DNA of 64,000 nucleotides from Cyclina sinensis (lineage: Eukaryota; Mollusca; Bivalvia; Venerida; Veneridae). The stretch lies in NCBI GenBank assembly GCA_012932295.1, contig JAAONU010000016.1, forward strand, positions 37,479,241 to 37,543,240. Reading direction: 5' to 3'. The position numbers and the translations under genes were made by a program. Of the stretch, positions 23,369-36,200 are shown one piece after another; position 1 is the stretch's first letter, and the number at the start of each line of letters is the position of its first letter. The notes beneath the pieces were generated by a model. That model was not told where the DNA came from. It worked only from the letters and a program-made list of their open reading frames with translations, and made no database searches.

Positions 23369-24985
23369 TATGCCCCCAAAGGAAGGCATATAGTAATCGA
23401 ATTGTCCATCCCTGTTTAGTCCAGAGCATAACTCCAAAAGTATACAAGGCATCGACTTCAAACTTAAAATATAGCTTGATGGCGATGAGGTGAAGTGCAC
23501 CAGATAAAAAACATTACTCTAGCCATGCTAATTCTTGAGTTATCTCCCCTTTTTAGTTTCCTTGTCTGGCGATACATAGGGATCGCCTAGTCCATCCCAA
23601 AATCTGTAGGTCAAGGTCACAATTGACAGAGTTATGCCCCTTTTTGTACATGGATTTTGTCATGAAAACTTAACATTGGCTATAACTATGCCATTTCTTA
23701 ATATTTCTTCATCAAACTTTCCAATTGTAATGCTTACAATTGTATCACTTAAGACAACACCATTTCTCAAGAGCAGATAACCCTCAAATTTATTTTTGCA
23801 ATGTCATGCCCCTTTTTCAAGTTAAAATTTCTTGGTTAACCTTTTCTGTGTCACCCTTTCGAAGAAATGGCGTTACATAGGGATCGCTTTGTCCGTCGGT
23901 CCGTCAAGAAAACTTAACGTTGGCTATTACTTTGCCATTACTAAACAGTATCTTATCAAACTTTTAAATTGTATTGCTTATGACAACAGGGTCGGGATGA
24001 TGCCAAAATTTCTAGGTCAAAGTCACATTTGACAGAGTTATGCCCCCTTTTGAACTTGGATTTTGTTGTGAAAACTTAACGTTGGCAATTACTTTGCCAT
24101 TTCTTAACATTTCGACATTAAACTTTCAAATTATATTGCTTACGACAACAGGGTCGTGATGATGCTAAAATCTGTAGGTCAAAGTCACAATTGACAGAGT
24201 TATGCCCCTTTTTGTACTTGGATTTTGTCATGAAAACTTAACATTGGCAATAAATATGCCATTTCTTCATCAAACTTTCCAGTTGTAATGCTTAAAATTG
24301 TATCACTTAAGACAACACCATTTCTCAAGGGCAGATAACCCTCAAATTTATTTTTGCAATGTTATGCCCCTTTTTCAAGTTAAAATTTCTTGATTAACCT
24401 TTTTCTGTCTCAAAAAGTGTCAAAGATATTCCATTCAAACTTGGAATACTTGATCACCAGCAAGACCCCTGCAAAGATTGTTGGTACCCATGTCCCTGGG
24501 GTCACAGTTAGCCCCGCCCCCAGGGGTCACTTGATTTTGCTTATACTTACTTATAGGAAAAAAACTTCTTAAGCCTAGAAATAAAATATTAACTGCCATT
24601 AGATGGGTAAGTACTCCCCACCACACACACACATCCCCACCGTCCCCTCTGCATGGGGACCCGCCCCCACCCCCCCTCCCCGGGCCCAATTTTTTTTTTT
24701 TTTTTAAATATATAACTACTTGACCCAAATTTTTTTTTTTTCATCTTGTATGACAAGGTACTTGCCCTGCCCCAGTCAAATTTTTTTCACTTGGGCCTCT
24801 TGTTTAACTTGGCTTATAATTAATTATCCAGCACTTAGAAAAGTGGAGCATGCTGTCTGTGGACAGGTCTTGTCCTTTGACTAGCATGCTGTCTTTTCCA
24901 GCAGGCTCTTGTTTACCTTTTTAGTTATTCTAACAGAGTACCCAAGGGCAACACAAGTGTTCAACTGAACACCCATCTGCTTAAA
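23369..24985 (+). repeat. Tandem hairpin-start elements ending in the composite shared with 1-880
   Basis: A TATGCCCCCAAAGGAAGGCATA start (23370) is followed by a partial and then a longer copy of the CGCC..GGCG family (start near 23848, TTTGTCCGTCGGTCCGTC), with about three internal repeats of GGTCAAAGTCACA and TTGACAGAGTTATGCCCC. It ends CACTTGGGCCTCTTGTTT (24787-24804) plus 180 bp also present at 690-875. Confidence 0.75.
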
Positions 24986-25262
24986 ATAATCATGTTACTA
25001 ATGTAATCATGTTAACTTGAATATATCGTACATGTTTTTTTCATTGCATGCTATAAATAAAGACAATAACATTATTTGCCTAAAAATCCCTTTGTTCATC
25101 AAAAATCGTAATATTCTAAAATTCCAAATAGGCCTCTCAGTTTGCAGGAATGTAAAAGAACATAAATGATATTCAAATGCTTTATATCTGATCCCAGCCG
25201 AAATGCTGCAACTATGCATTGTACAAGGAGCTTTAGGGTATAAGACAGATGTGAAAATACTG

Positions 25263-25555
25263 CCCCTGAAGGGAGGCATATAGTTTTTGAACTGTCCATC
25301 CATTATTCCGTCTGAAAACTTTAACATTGGCAATAACTTCCTTATTAGTAAGTGGATTTACTTCATACTTGGACACAACACCCTGTGGGCAACACCTTCC
25401 CATTGACTTATATTTATTTGACCTTGACTCCTGAATGACCTTCGCCTTGAAGATCCTCTTGTCCAAAAACTTTATCGTTGGCCATTACTTCCTTATTAGT
25501 AAACTACCATGATTGTGACCAGTGCCATGTTTAGGGGGCATTCGTGTCTGTGACC
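25263..25555 (+). repeat. Short copy of the ~150-bp monomer element
   Basis: It starts GAAGGGAGGCATATAGTTTT with TGAACTGTCCATCC, holds one and a half monomers (TTCATACTTGGACACAAC), and ends near GTTTAGGGGGCATTCGTG. Sequence from 25560 to 26090 is AT-rich with nothing recognised. Confidence 0.75.
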
Positions 25556-26094
25556 CGTTTCTTGTATCTTTTGCTAATAATCCAGTCTAAGTCTGTTTTT
25601 TTTTTTATCAGCAATTATTAATTGGAGTGTAAACAAATGTCTTTAGTACCTAGTGCAGATTTGCATGTCCTCAGCATGTAGTAGGTGTATTGGATTCTGC
25701 CGATTTTTTTTCCCAAGATAATTTAGTTGTGTGTTTATCCATAATGTTTACTTGTACTGCTGAGTTTACTTTCCACAGAAGTTTGAGTCTTGAGTTTTTA
25801 TATTATGGCAGACAAACTATAAATGTAGAAGCTGTATCTGTGGTATTCATCATCTTTATTCGATAGTTCTTGTTTGGTGAGAAAAGACCACCTATATGAT
25901 AGAATTTCTTTATTTTGTCTTTCTGTGGGTGGGAATTAAGTTTTACTGGAATGACCCTAACATTGAAATACAAACATACCAGTAAAACATTGAACATTAA
26001 TAGCAATAAGAACAAGTTAAACTTAATTTTAACAATTTATTCCACAGAGAATTTCAACAATAAAAACAACACTTAATTTATCAAATGAAATAAC

Positions 26095-26991
26095 TTGGGA
26101 TGCAAACGGTAACTTTTCAATTTACCGGTTAACCTGACGCTGTTACCGGTAAATTTACCGGTTAACCGATAAACAATAAAATAGTTTCGTGCCGACTAGT
26201 CACAGTCTATGATATGTACACTTTTAAAGTGAAACCGGAAGTTGACGGGATAGTGTTTACTTTTCGGATCTTTATTCGGGCAGAAAGAGTATTGTGATCG
26301 CGTAATAGATACATATGCATTCCCCTCGTATGTAATTTCTTACTGCTTTAAATTCATTTTTATAAATGTATGCGATCCTTGTTGGTAATATTAACGTTTA
26401 CAGTCTGTTTCATTCTTATAATGAAATGTAATGCATTACGTAGATAGAATAAATAAAAAAACACTGAAGAGTTTTATCTTTTATTTAATTACACATTCAA
26501 GTCTTTCTATCGAAAAACAAATTAATAAGACATTACATAAATTGCCACTGCTTCGACAAAACAAACTTGATTTGACGTGTTAATTATTAAGAAATCATCA
26601 ATGGCGATTTTCCTTTAATCTCAAGTTAAGTTTTTATTTAGCGAGTAGAAAACAAACAATAGTGTCAGTTAAACTCTTAATTGGCAGCGGCAAACAGGAG
26701 GCGCAATGTTTATATAATTGTTAATCATTACAATGGCAAAAGTGACAGTTACCAAATAAACGAAAGACGTCTTGTGTATAAGTGTGACACGATGTAAGCG
26801 CACCCGGGTTTATCACCATGACGATCGATAAATACCGTTGTCAGTGCGGCGCGCTTGTTTGGTAGTTTTTACTTTAACGGTTTATAGTTTTAACATTCTC
26901 TCTTCCTTTTGTTTCGGTTAACCTCACCGGAAAATTGTTACCGATTAACCGATTATTAGGTAGGTTAACCGGTTAACCTCTTGCATCCCTA
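26095..26991. mobile_element. hAT-type non-autonomous DNA transposon
   Basis: Terminal inverted repeats TTGGGATGCAA (26095-26105) and TTGCATCCCTA (26981-26991), one mismatch. They are flanked by 8-bp direct repeats GAAATAAC (26087-26094) and GAAATAAG (26992-26999), one mismatch. 8-bp target duplications and TAGGGATGCA-like ends are typical of hAT elements. Subterminal ACCGGTTAACC palindromes occur at both ends. No transposase reading frame was seen. Confidence 0.85.
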
Positions 26992-26999
26992 GAAATAAG

Positions 27000-28090
27000 T
27001 CTATGCCAAACATACAAGTTATTCTATTACACACTGCCATCAAGTGTGTAACACAACATTACAATCTATGTTTAATCTCATGTCATTATGCTTGATTGAT
27101 AGATTTTCTTTATAATAAAATGTTCAAAGAAACCAGCTACAACTACAATGTGAGACTAAAATCAACAGGTTCTAGACACCTAAATTTTAAGATAAGAAAC
27201 ACCTAATTTATGACTTTTCAGCATGAGTATTGGCTTTGGCAGAAAATTTGTCACCTAAATTCTAAGTATTCTAATGCCTGATTTATATACAGGGTAATTG
27301 TTTGTGTTGGTTAAGATCATTATACATTTCCATGAACGAACACAAAAATGGACATTTTCACCAGTAGCAAAGTCACAAGTGAAAATCATTCCTTTAAGAG
27401 TTCCACCAAAATCAACAAATATTCTGTTTATTTCATGCCAAGAAAGGATGTTTTGGTATTTTTGTCTTTCTTTTAATTGACATTTTTCTTAAAATTATAC
27501 AGAGTGATATGCATATATGTTATATGAAATGACTTCATGATTTTAATGACATCAAAAAACATTTTGAATATGGTCACACCAAATTATTTCTTATAAATCA
27601 TTTTAGCCAAAGTTTTCAAACTGATTGAAAAATTACTACACAACTTCAAAGTACGGCTTCAATCATATATTTTAATTGACCACAACCTTCATTCAACATG
27701 AATTTTATACATAAAATTAGTTATAAGTCTAAATTTCTTACTAACGTATCATTAACCCCCTTTCCAATCTTAAACAACCATTTTCTACATGATTTAAGTG
27801 AACACATAATATTTAGAGTATCATATCTTGAGATAATGTCCTGGAGACAAGATTAAAATCTAGATGAATAAATATGGCACCAAAATTTACATATGCTTCA
27901 TATTTCTACAAGATTGATTTTCAGTGTAAAAGCACCTATGAATCAAAGAAAATCAAATTCAACTAAGGTTTTTTTTTTTTTGAATACCAGTTAGTTAATC
28001 GAACAATTATCATTAAAAAATTGTAAATAACAAAAAAACCCTGTAAATGAAGACTTAGTATTCTCTCCCTTAGTGGGCTGTGCATGAAAA
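27000..28090. other. AT-rich intergenic stretch
   Basis: No gene, RNA or clear repeat was recognised. A 60-codon frame at 27298-27480 has no family resemblance. It may be distal GPAM 3' flank. A C-run of 22 bases follows at 28097-28118. Confidence 0.4.
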
Positions 28091-28484
28091 CTGCTGCCCC
28101 CCCCCCCCCCCCCCCCCCACACACACAAAATCTTATCAAATCTGATATTTTACACTTGTAAACTTGACAAAAAAATAAATTCTTGACAGAATTTACTTTC
28201 CTGACAGAATTTACTGTTACATGTATGTCTATACAGGCATGTACATGTAAATTAAATATAACTGAACAGCATATACAAGTCTGTTGTAGTGTACATTATA
28301 ACTCTGGCAGCTATTATATCTGTGACTAGACTTTATATCTGTTATCATTCAGGCTGCATCCCCTATCTTATACATCACAAAATCAAATAATAACTGCTAC
28401 ACAACAATAACAGATAAATGGTGAGTAAATATTGCCCAAGGCATGTGACATTTAGACAGAAACTAGAACTGTGTCCATAGGACA

Positions 28485-29533
28485 CGGATGCCCCCACTAT
28501 GCATAAGTGCTCATAAACAAGAGCATGTATATCCTGTATGTAAGATTTTTTCTGTACATATACCTAAAATGATCTACAGGTAACCTTATGTACATGTTAA
28601 AGTAAATTACAAATGTAAAATTTATATGTTCAATTATTTATATGGTATATAGTGAAAAAATCAACAAAGAGCCATAATTGTGTTAAATTTGGTCACAGCA
28701 AAAATTCCTTCCTTTAATACCATCTACACATTAAAGCTGTTCATCCCTGGAAGTTTAAGCAAAATCTGCCATCCGGTTTAAGAGGAGTTGTGTTCACAAA
28801 ATTTCAATATGGTATATAGTGAAAAAATCATCAAAGGGCCATAATTCTGTTAAATTTGGTCGCAGCAAAAATTCCTTCCTTTACTTCCATCTACACATTA
28901 AGGTTGTTCATCCCTGGAAGTTTAAGCAAAATCTGCCATCCGGTTTAAGAGGAGTTGCGTTCACAAAATTTCTATATGGTATATAGTGAAAAAAACAACA
29001 AAGGGCCATAATTCTGTTAAATTTGGTCGCAGCAAAAATTCCTTCCTTTACTTCCATCTACACATTAAGGTTGTTCATCCCTGGAAGTTTCAGCAAAATC
29101 TCCCATCCGGTTTAAGAGGAGTTGCGTTCACAAAATTTCTATATGGTATATAGTGAAAAAAACAACAAAGGGCCATAATTCTGTTAAATTTGGTCGCAGC
29201 AAAAATTCCTTCCTTTACTACCATCTACACATTAAGGTTGTTCATCCCTGGAAGTTTAAGCAAAATGTGCCATCCGGTTTAAGAGGAGTTGCGTTCACAA
29301 AATTTCTAGTGAAAAAATCAACAAAGGGCCATAATTCTGTTGAATTTGGTCGCAGCGAAAATTCCTCCCTTTACTACCATCTACACATTAAGGTTGTTCA
29401 TCCCTGGAGGTTTAAGCAAAATCTGCCATCCGGTTTAAGAGGAGTTGCGTTCACAAGATTTCGGGACGTACGGACAGACGTACGGACGGACGGACAAGTG
29501 CAACGCTATATGCACCCCACTTTGTGGGGGCAT
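28485..29533 (-). mobile_element. Short-inverted-end element with a 167-bp tandem array
   Basis: The ends are inverted to each other: ATGCCCCCAC near 28489 and GTGGGGGCATA near 29523. Read on the minus strand it starts TATGCCCCCACAAAGTGGGG then GTCCGTCCGTCC. Five tandem units with TCATCCCTGGAAGTTTAAGC lie at 28741, 28908, 29075, 29242 and 29398 (167 bp, the last 156 bp because of an 11-bp loss). A long open frame over the last two units is repeat-derived. It lies between the cadherin gene and GPAM. Confidence 0.8.
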
Positions 29534-30282
29534 AAAAAGTCTTAAATTAAATCCAGCCAAAACACAGAAGAATCAAGATTGAATGAAATGAGTATACTTG
29601 GAAAATATTCTTACATCCCTTCAAGACTTATTGCTAGGAAGGAAAGTCATAGATGTGATGGGGCAAAAAATAATCTATGAAAAAATTATCAGGTTTGTAG
29701 CCAATTAAAAGAATCGTGTTTCAACAGTCTTTCATTTTAGACAAAATTTATACCTAAAACATGTTTAGTTTTCTGCAACCTTTCTAAAGCAAAAACATTG
29801 CTTACACAACTTACCATAAATATTTCTCCATTTGGTTTTAAATAAATGACTGAAATCTACAACAGACTGGCTGGAAATTCTATCATTCTTCAGTTAGAAA
29901 ACTTGCCATTAGCTTGCAGAACAATTTTTAATAACTAATCCATCTTAAACAGATAAACAAAATTCATCTTGATGCCTTCAACAACTGACAAAACATCCAC
30001 ATATAGAAAAACTTCAACAATTTTAATTCTACATTACCTTTAACAATCATTCAATTTCATTGGCAATTAAGCCTGTAAATACATCTGCCATGCAATCACC
30101 TTGCTATGTATTACATGTCATTTTAAAAAAAAAGTCAATCAAAAATTCTTCACAACACAAATTTCATATAACTCTTTCCTTCCTTCTACTATGTTTTTAT
30201 ATCCATGCTTTAAAAAATAAATAATTTTCGTGTATCCATTCATCTGGGTTTCCCATCTTTTGATTCTGACTATTCCTACACC
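29534..30282. other. GPAM 3' flank or untranslated region
   Basis: AT-rich with no repeat structure. It probably includes the GPAM 3' untranslated region on the minus strand. The only weak signal is the ATTAAA-type hexamer at 30022-30027 (minus). Confidence 0.4.
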
Positions 30283-33200
30283 TCACCATCTAAGGCTCTC
30301 CAGCATTTGGAGGTAAAGATTTAGTGAGTCGCGGACATCGTATCTCCCATGTAGCTCCAACATGCTGACTCCACCCACATTGTAATAGTCAATGATTCGT
30401 AGATCCTTGTACGACTTTACTGCACATTTCAATGTTTCAAGAGCAGCACTCTCAGCTGTAAAACAATCAAATTTTCCATTTATTTCCATGTCAGTGTTTA
30501 ACCCTGAACCTGCTGAATTTTTGTAATGGATTTGCCCAGCTTTGAATTTGGAACAGTCTATTCAAAGTTTAGGGATTTCATATCAAAATACAAAAACTGA
30601 GCTACCAACAGTACAGAGCCTGGTCAGACTGCAAGGATGTGCAGGCTGGCCTAGTTATATGCTGAAGGCAAAGGCTAATCACTTTCGGGTCCAGCAGGTT
30701 AAAGGTTAACATCAATAGTCTAGCCATTAGTAAAATATTTATTCATTTCACAGAGTCACTGATGAAACAAATGTCAAATTTTTTGTCAGCTCGCAGACTA
30801 AAACTTTTGGACTGCTTTGCTATACACGTACAAATTTTATCACTCGCTTCATATTACAATAATCACTGCTTACTGATATCTCATAAATCTAAAGAAACTA
30901 TTCAAAACAAATCTTCAAAATCTCAATAAAAGCTTCCATTTAATTTTTACAGCAAAGACTGAAACATTTAAACAAATTTCTTTCAAATCACACAGTAAAA
31001 CTCTATGATTGAACAGAGAAAGAACTTGGTCAGAACAAAGCATAGGAAGAAACATATTTTTGAACTTACCATAACTAGCAACTCCCTCAGACACTCTGGT
31101 CTTCGCATGATTATGTAGCTTCTTCATAAAGTCTGTCTCTAGAATGGGAAAAAGAGATCATTCATTACCACCATATCCCACCAAGAACACTGGTATTTTC
31201 TGCATGCCACAATTCAGGCACAAGTACTGGTCTGAACCAAGTCAGCAGTCATTGTACAGGTGTATATAAGATGTAAGAAATTTAGTTTAAACTTATTTTA
31301 CATCATTTGGGAAGTAAGTTCTTGCAACTTATATTAATCCCTCTTGGGATCGAACGGGTCCTCGCAATGAAAGTATGTAATGCATAAAGTCACTGAAGAC
31401 TCGTCCCTTGTGGGACTTTGAACCAGTAACCTGGATTGGGAGGACAGTGCTCTAACCCCTTGACCACTGTTGCTCCACAAGAACTGTATCCCAGTAAATT
31501 TTAAGTAAATAAGTTTTAATACCTCAATATTATCATTCAATTGTTATCATTCATGGACATTCTACTCTTTTGAAAAATATTACTCATCTGCAAATAAAAT
31601 GGTTCCTTAAAATTTGTTCATTTTTTTCGGGTTTCAGTCTGGGCCACTGCTGAAAATAGTTTATCAAATAAATCTCCTTAAACAACATTTTAATGTTTTC
31701 ATAGCTTCATTCGAAATCAGTATTTTATTACATTTGTGAAAAAGGATTGTTAACAAAAAATTTTGTTATGCAATTTTAAATGACTCATTTTAGGATTAAA
31801 CATACCTGTCATTTCTGCATCTGTCATTTCACGGATGTTATGTGCTGTTACAAGATATGCCTCAAAGAATGGAGCCAGTACAGAATGGAAGAACATCAGC
31901 TTGTCCCTACAATCTTCATGCTCCAAGTTCACCTAAAATACATAGATGTAGCTAATATAATTAATGAAAAAAGTTTTATGCTTAGATGCATTACTAACAA
32001 GATATCAGTCATCAAACCATTTATAACCAAATTTCTGTAATGAATGCATTCGAAACCAAAATTCTGTAATCTTACGACCAGATTTCAGTAACCAATTCAT
32101 TTATAAATATATTTCTATATTCAACACTTTTAAATCCAAATTTAACTAAATTTCTGTAATTAAAGCATTTATAGCCAAATTCAAAGATTCATTTTTACAT
32201 CATTCCTGAAGACAAGGTGCCCCTATTTGCTATTGATATTGATGTGGGAGAGACAAAATCCGGCAGACTGCTAGAAAGACGGCTAGACACTTCTTGTCCT
32301 TGTAATACTTCATTCCAAACATGAGCACAAAAAAATTTCCATACTATGAATGTTAAAAGGATTCTGTGAACAATTATTTAAGATAGATTTTTTTTCTAAA
32401 ATAAAACCCATCATGTTAAACTGGTCAATCATAAAAACTTCTCCGTGCGCCTTCAACACCCATCATTTAATACTGTGACCTTTCGTCAATACATTGTATC
32501 GAAAACGCACCCGTAACATCTGTTCCTCCTGGTAATAGTCTTCTTCATCATCACCATCCGCCCATGAAAGATGTGCCGACAACCTTGATGCCCACTGACG
32601 GTCCTGCATGTTCTCGTATGTGTTATACTGTTGAAAACACGTGAAAAAGCACTTTAAACTTTCTCTTGAATATGGAGGAATGTAACACTGTATTATTTGC
32701 TCAGACAGCTCTACCGTTTGACTGTGAACAAGGTGGGCATTTAAAAAAAAGATCAAAATATGTGGTACTCGTTTAAAATTTTACACTGGTTACTGAACGT
32801 TTGTCATTCCATAAACTCATTCTATTTTATATGGACCCTTAAAACAACTCATTCTATTTCATATAGACCCTTAAAACACTCACTGTATACTGCTAACTAG
32901 TTTTAGATGACATATCTATTCTTTTTAAACTGGCAAACCATTAATTGGTTTCATTGAATGGAAGAAAACCTAATCACCTCTAAAGATATAAAAAATTACA
33001 CAAAGACTGAGGTGATTGAAAATACTCATATCTGGCTAATAGTTTAGATGGACCAAGAGTCATGAATCATATAGCTGCTTGTATCAAGGGAGGAAATGAA
33101 AATATTCAGAAATTTTAACTTACATCCTGGTTGTCATTAATTTTCAGGAGTTCTGAGGTGACCAGGTGATCTAAGGTGTCGGCAAGACTTTCTTCTACTT

Positions 33201-36200
33201 TAGTACATGGCTGAAAATAAATGTTTTTTGTGAGTGTTTATCAATGTTCATACTATTTGTCTTATAGATTCTTGGCAGCGTATATGGTCACATATAGCCT
33301 GGTTAAATTTATAAAGAGACTGAAGACAAAGATCATGTCAAAGCTGTTTAACTTAATGGGCAGCAGTGGAATCTGCCTCTCTGGTCAGTTCAGTGGGCAT
33401 TACAAGTTTTAATTAAACCCCTACTTGTTTGACCACTGGAGGTCAATGTGCAGTTGGGTAGAAATAAGGCAGGCATCCAGCTAGCTCAGTTGGTAGAGCT
33501 ATAAACTAGAGTCCTAATGGTCTTGTGTTTTCATCCCATGTCTGGTGCACTTTTCACTGATGGATTATTTACTGAATTTGGTTGAAATAATGTGATAAAA
33601 TATGAACAATAATTTCACTGTCAGTTGTTAATACTTTTTTTGCTGAAATGTAACAAAAAACAACAACATACCGGTACTGTGATAAACTCATGTTTCAACA
33701 AATTTGCTAATTGGACCGCTGTCTCAACAATTTCCTCCCGTGACATAAGAATTACCTCCCCTGATGTGGAAATATTCAATGTAGACATACTGATATCGCT
33801 GAGATATATCACAGAACAAACTGAAACAGTAAGATGAAACAGTTAAGCACTTTGATTCATACTAGAAAATGGAAAATTTAGTTTATTTATACGATACTGA
33901 ATAACATTTTTCTTTGTTCTTCAACTAAATTATATTTCTGACATACCATGCAGGTATACTGTGCCATAGTATAACTGCAAGATTCATTAAGGCACATTGC
34001 ATGTTTCCGGTGCTTTATGTCTAGTAGTCATTTCTTTATATGTCATTTCATTTCAGAATCTTTAAAAATTAACTGTAATGTAACTTGCCAATAGTTTTAA
34101 AGTTAGACAATCATTTGGCCAAAAACTGATTTTTGGATCATGGATGCATTTTCACAGTAATGACAAACTTGTGATACAACTGAGCCTTGTCTCAAAACTC
34201 TTGCAGAACGATTTATTAAAAAAAGTGTATGTTGTCAATATAAACATGTAACACTTGTAAAACAAACAGATTAAATTTGTAAATCCTATCAAATGTCTTT
34301 AGATAGTTACACTGAAACAACAATGTGTAACAGCATAAGTGATGCAAAATGCTTTTAAGAATATAAAAATATTTAAGAAGAAATGTTTCACATACCAATT
34401 AAACTCTCCAAAAGAAACACAGAAATAACATGGTTGCTATAGTAACTCAGTTCAAACACAGGTGGCATATCGACGTGAGGTACAACCTCATTTTCATCTG
34501 CTTCTCCTCCAGTCCTGAAATACATTATCTGGTATCTTCTTACTATTTTCAAATGCTGCATATCCATTTTAAAACCAGATCTGAAGTTGTAAATACTGTA
34601 TCCATACAAAGGAACTTTATCAAACATATGGTGTATGCTAATCTCAAGTGACCTTCATTCCACAATTTCAGAGCAACGCTAGTTTAAATCCAGGATCCAG
34701 TAATCAAGCAGAATTAAACTAAACAAGAAACGGAATGAATCATTTTTCTTTGAATAGATAAATTATCCGGAATATTACCTCCATGTTACTAAGTTTGGTC
34801 CAAGAAGGGACAGTGCATAGCAGACTGTATCTCTAGTACTTGATGATGATGAAAACCCCAAATCTCGCTTCCTCACCAACACTTCTTCTCTCAACCATGT
34901 GAAGTCTTTCACCAGTGTACTCAATGAGGTGCCCTGTAAACAGAATAGAATTTTGATAAAAAGATAAAGATATGCCAGGTTTGCTTTAGAAATATAAGAC
35001 ATTTTTCAAACCACTTACAACTAAAACTTGAAATTTACTAGTTATTTTCAGTCAACTTACCAGTATGACTGAAACTTGTCATTTACTTTTTCCAGTTGAC
35101 TTACAACTGAAACTACCCACTTTCTTGTTATTTCCAGTCAGTTATGTGACACACTATTGAAACTTGTCATTTACTAGTAACATTGTATTTACAGTCGACT
35201 AACCAATGAACCTTGTCATTTTCTTGATATTTCCAGTTGATTTACAAACGAAAACTGTCATGAACTAATTATTCTTTCTAAGTCCATTCTAACTGAAAAG
35301 ATATACTTACTCCTAACTGCAAGATGGTCATGTGACTTACAATCAAAACTTATTTTTTTATCTTTTTTTTTTTTTGGGGGGGGGGGGGGGATGGGATGCT
35401 GGGGAAAGGAATTTCAGTTGACCTATCAATTAAACTTATCATTGACTTTCTATCTAGTGTACTATTGTTTGCTAATAAATCTTAAATAAATGTAGACATA
35501 TTTCAGTGTCTAAATGATGTGAAAGGAAAGAAAACTGTGAGATTACCTTTCTATGTTTTGTCAGTAGGAGAAATGCCAGCATGTGTGAGCACATTATAGC
35601 TGTTGTTTGGACACAGGCTAAAAAGGAAAATTCACCTTCATTACAGGCATAACCTATAAATATTGTCATGTATTGCCAAAGCAAAGCTATAAGAGTAACT
35701 AGGTTCTAAAAACTATGTATGCATAAATTCTTTGTTAAAAATGGAGTAATCATTGCAATATTATTAGTACCATCACTATTATCCTAATAAAAGCAATTTG
35801 CTAAAACAAAATTTATCACTATCTGAATTTAAGCAATATTTCTGAGATTTCCAATCATGAAAAACACCACAGTCTATCAGTAAAAAACAGAATTGAAAAA
35901 AAGTAGTTTCTAATTCAAACAGTATCTCTATAACATCTATATACAACAGTTTTATATCCTGATAACTTACAGTGTAAGATATGCAGACCAACTTTATCAA
36001 TGAGTTGTCTTTGGTCCTCAAGAACAACATCAGTACCATACAGCGATGTTAAACTGCTCATTCGCACCATATTGGGTGGTGAACCTGGGTTACTGAAATC
36101 TCCTGTAGATGACTCGGGACTTGATGTTGGGCTCTGGGCTTGACAGGCTTGTAATAATTCCTGAAAAATGAAAAGGCATGGTCTCTTCTGTCACAAATGA

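Larger units (their letters stand above)
30283..36160 (-). other. GPAM: GPAM exons 13-22: C-terminal half
   Basis: Exon 13 is a Ser/Pro-rich loop (SPTSSPESSTGDFSNPGSPP), a likely disordered insert, then GLHILH. Exons 14-15 carry AIMCSHMLAFLLLTKHRK and STLVKDFTWLREEVLVRKRD, diagnostic of GPAT1 C-terminal regions. Exon 16 has VFELSYYSNHVISVFLLES. Exon 19 has an acidic stretch (WADGDDEEDYYQEEQ), like the acidic loop in vertebrate GPAM. Exon 22 ends with VSMLELHGRYD and LNLYLQMLESLRW, then TGA at 30283-30285. The 3' untranslated end and its polyadenylation signal could not be fixed; ATTAAA on the minus strand at 30022-30027 is one candidate. Confidence 0.88.

Noticed and set aside
25007..25466. 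Three overlapping minus-strand frames of 66-108 residues
   Set aside because: They overlap the ~150-bp monomer repeat and share no domain; no splice structure.
29153..29545. 130-residue plus-strand open frame with an internal duplication
   Set aside because: It is read-through of two 167-bp tandem units created by an indel; no family match and it lies in a mobile element.
33470..33552. Functional tRNA gene
   Set aside because: Only box A is good; the T-arm is degenerate and the acceptor stem does not pair.
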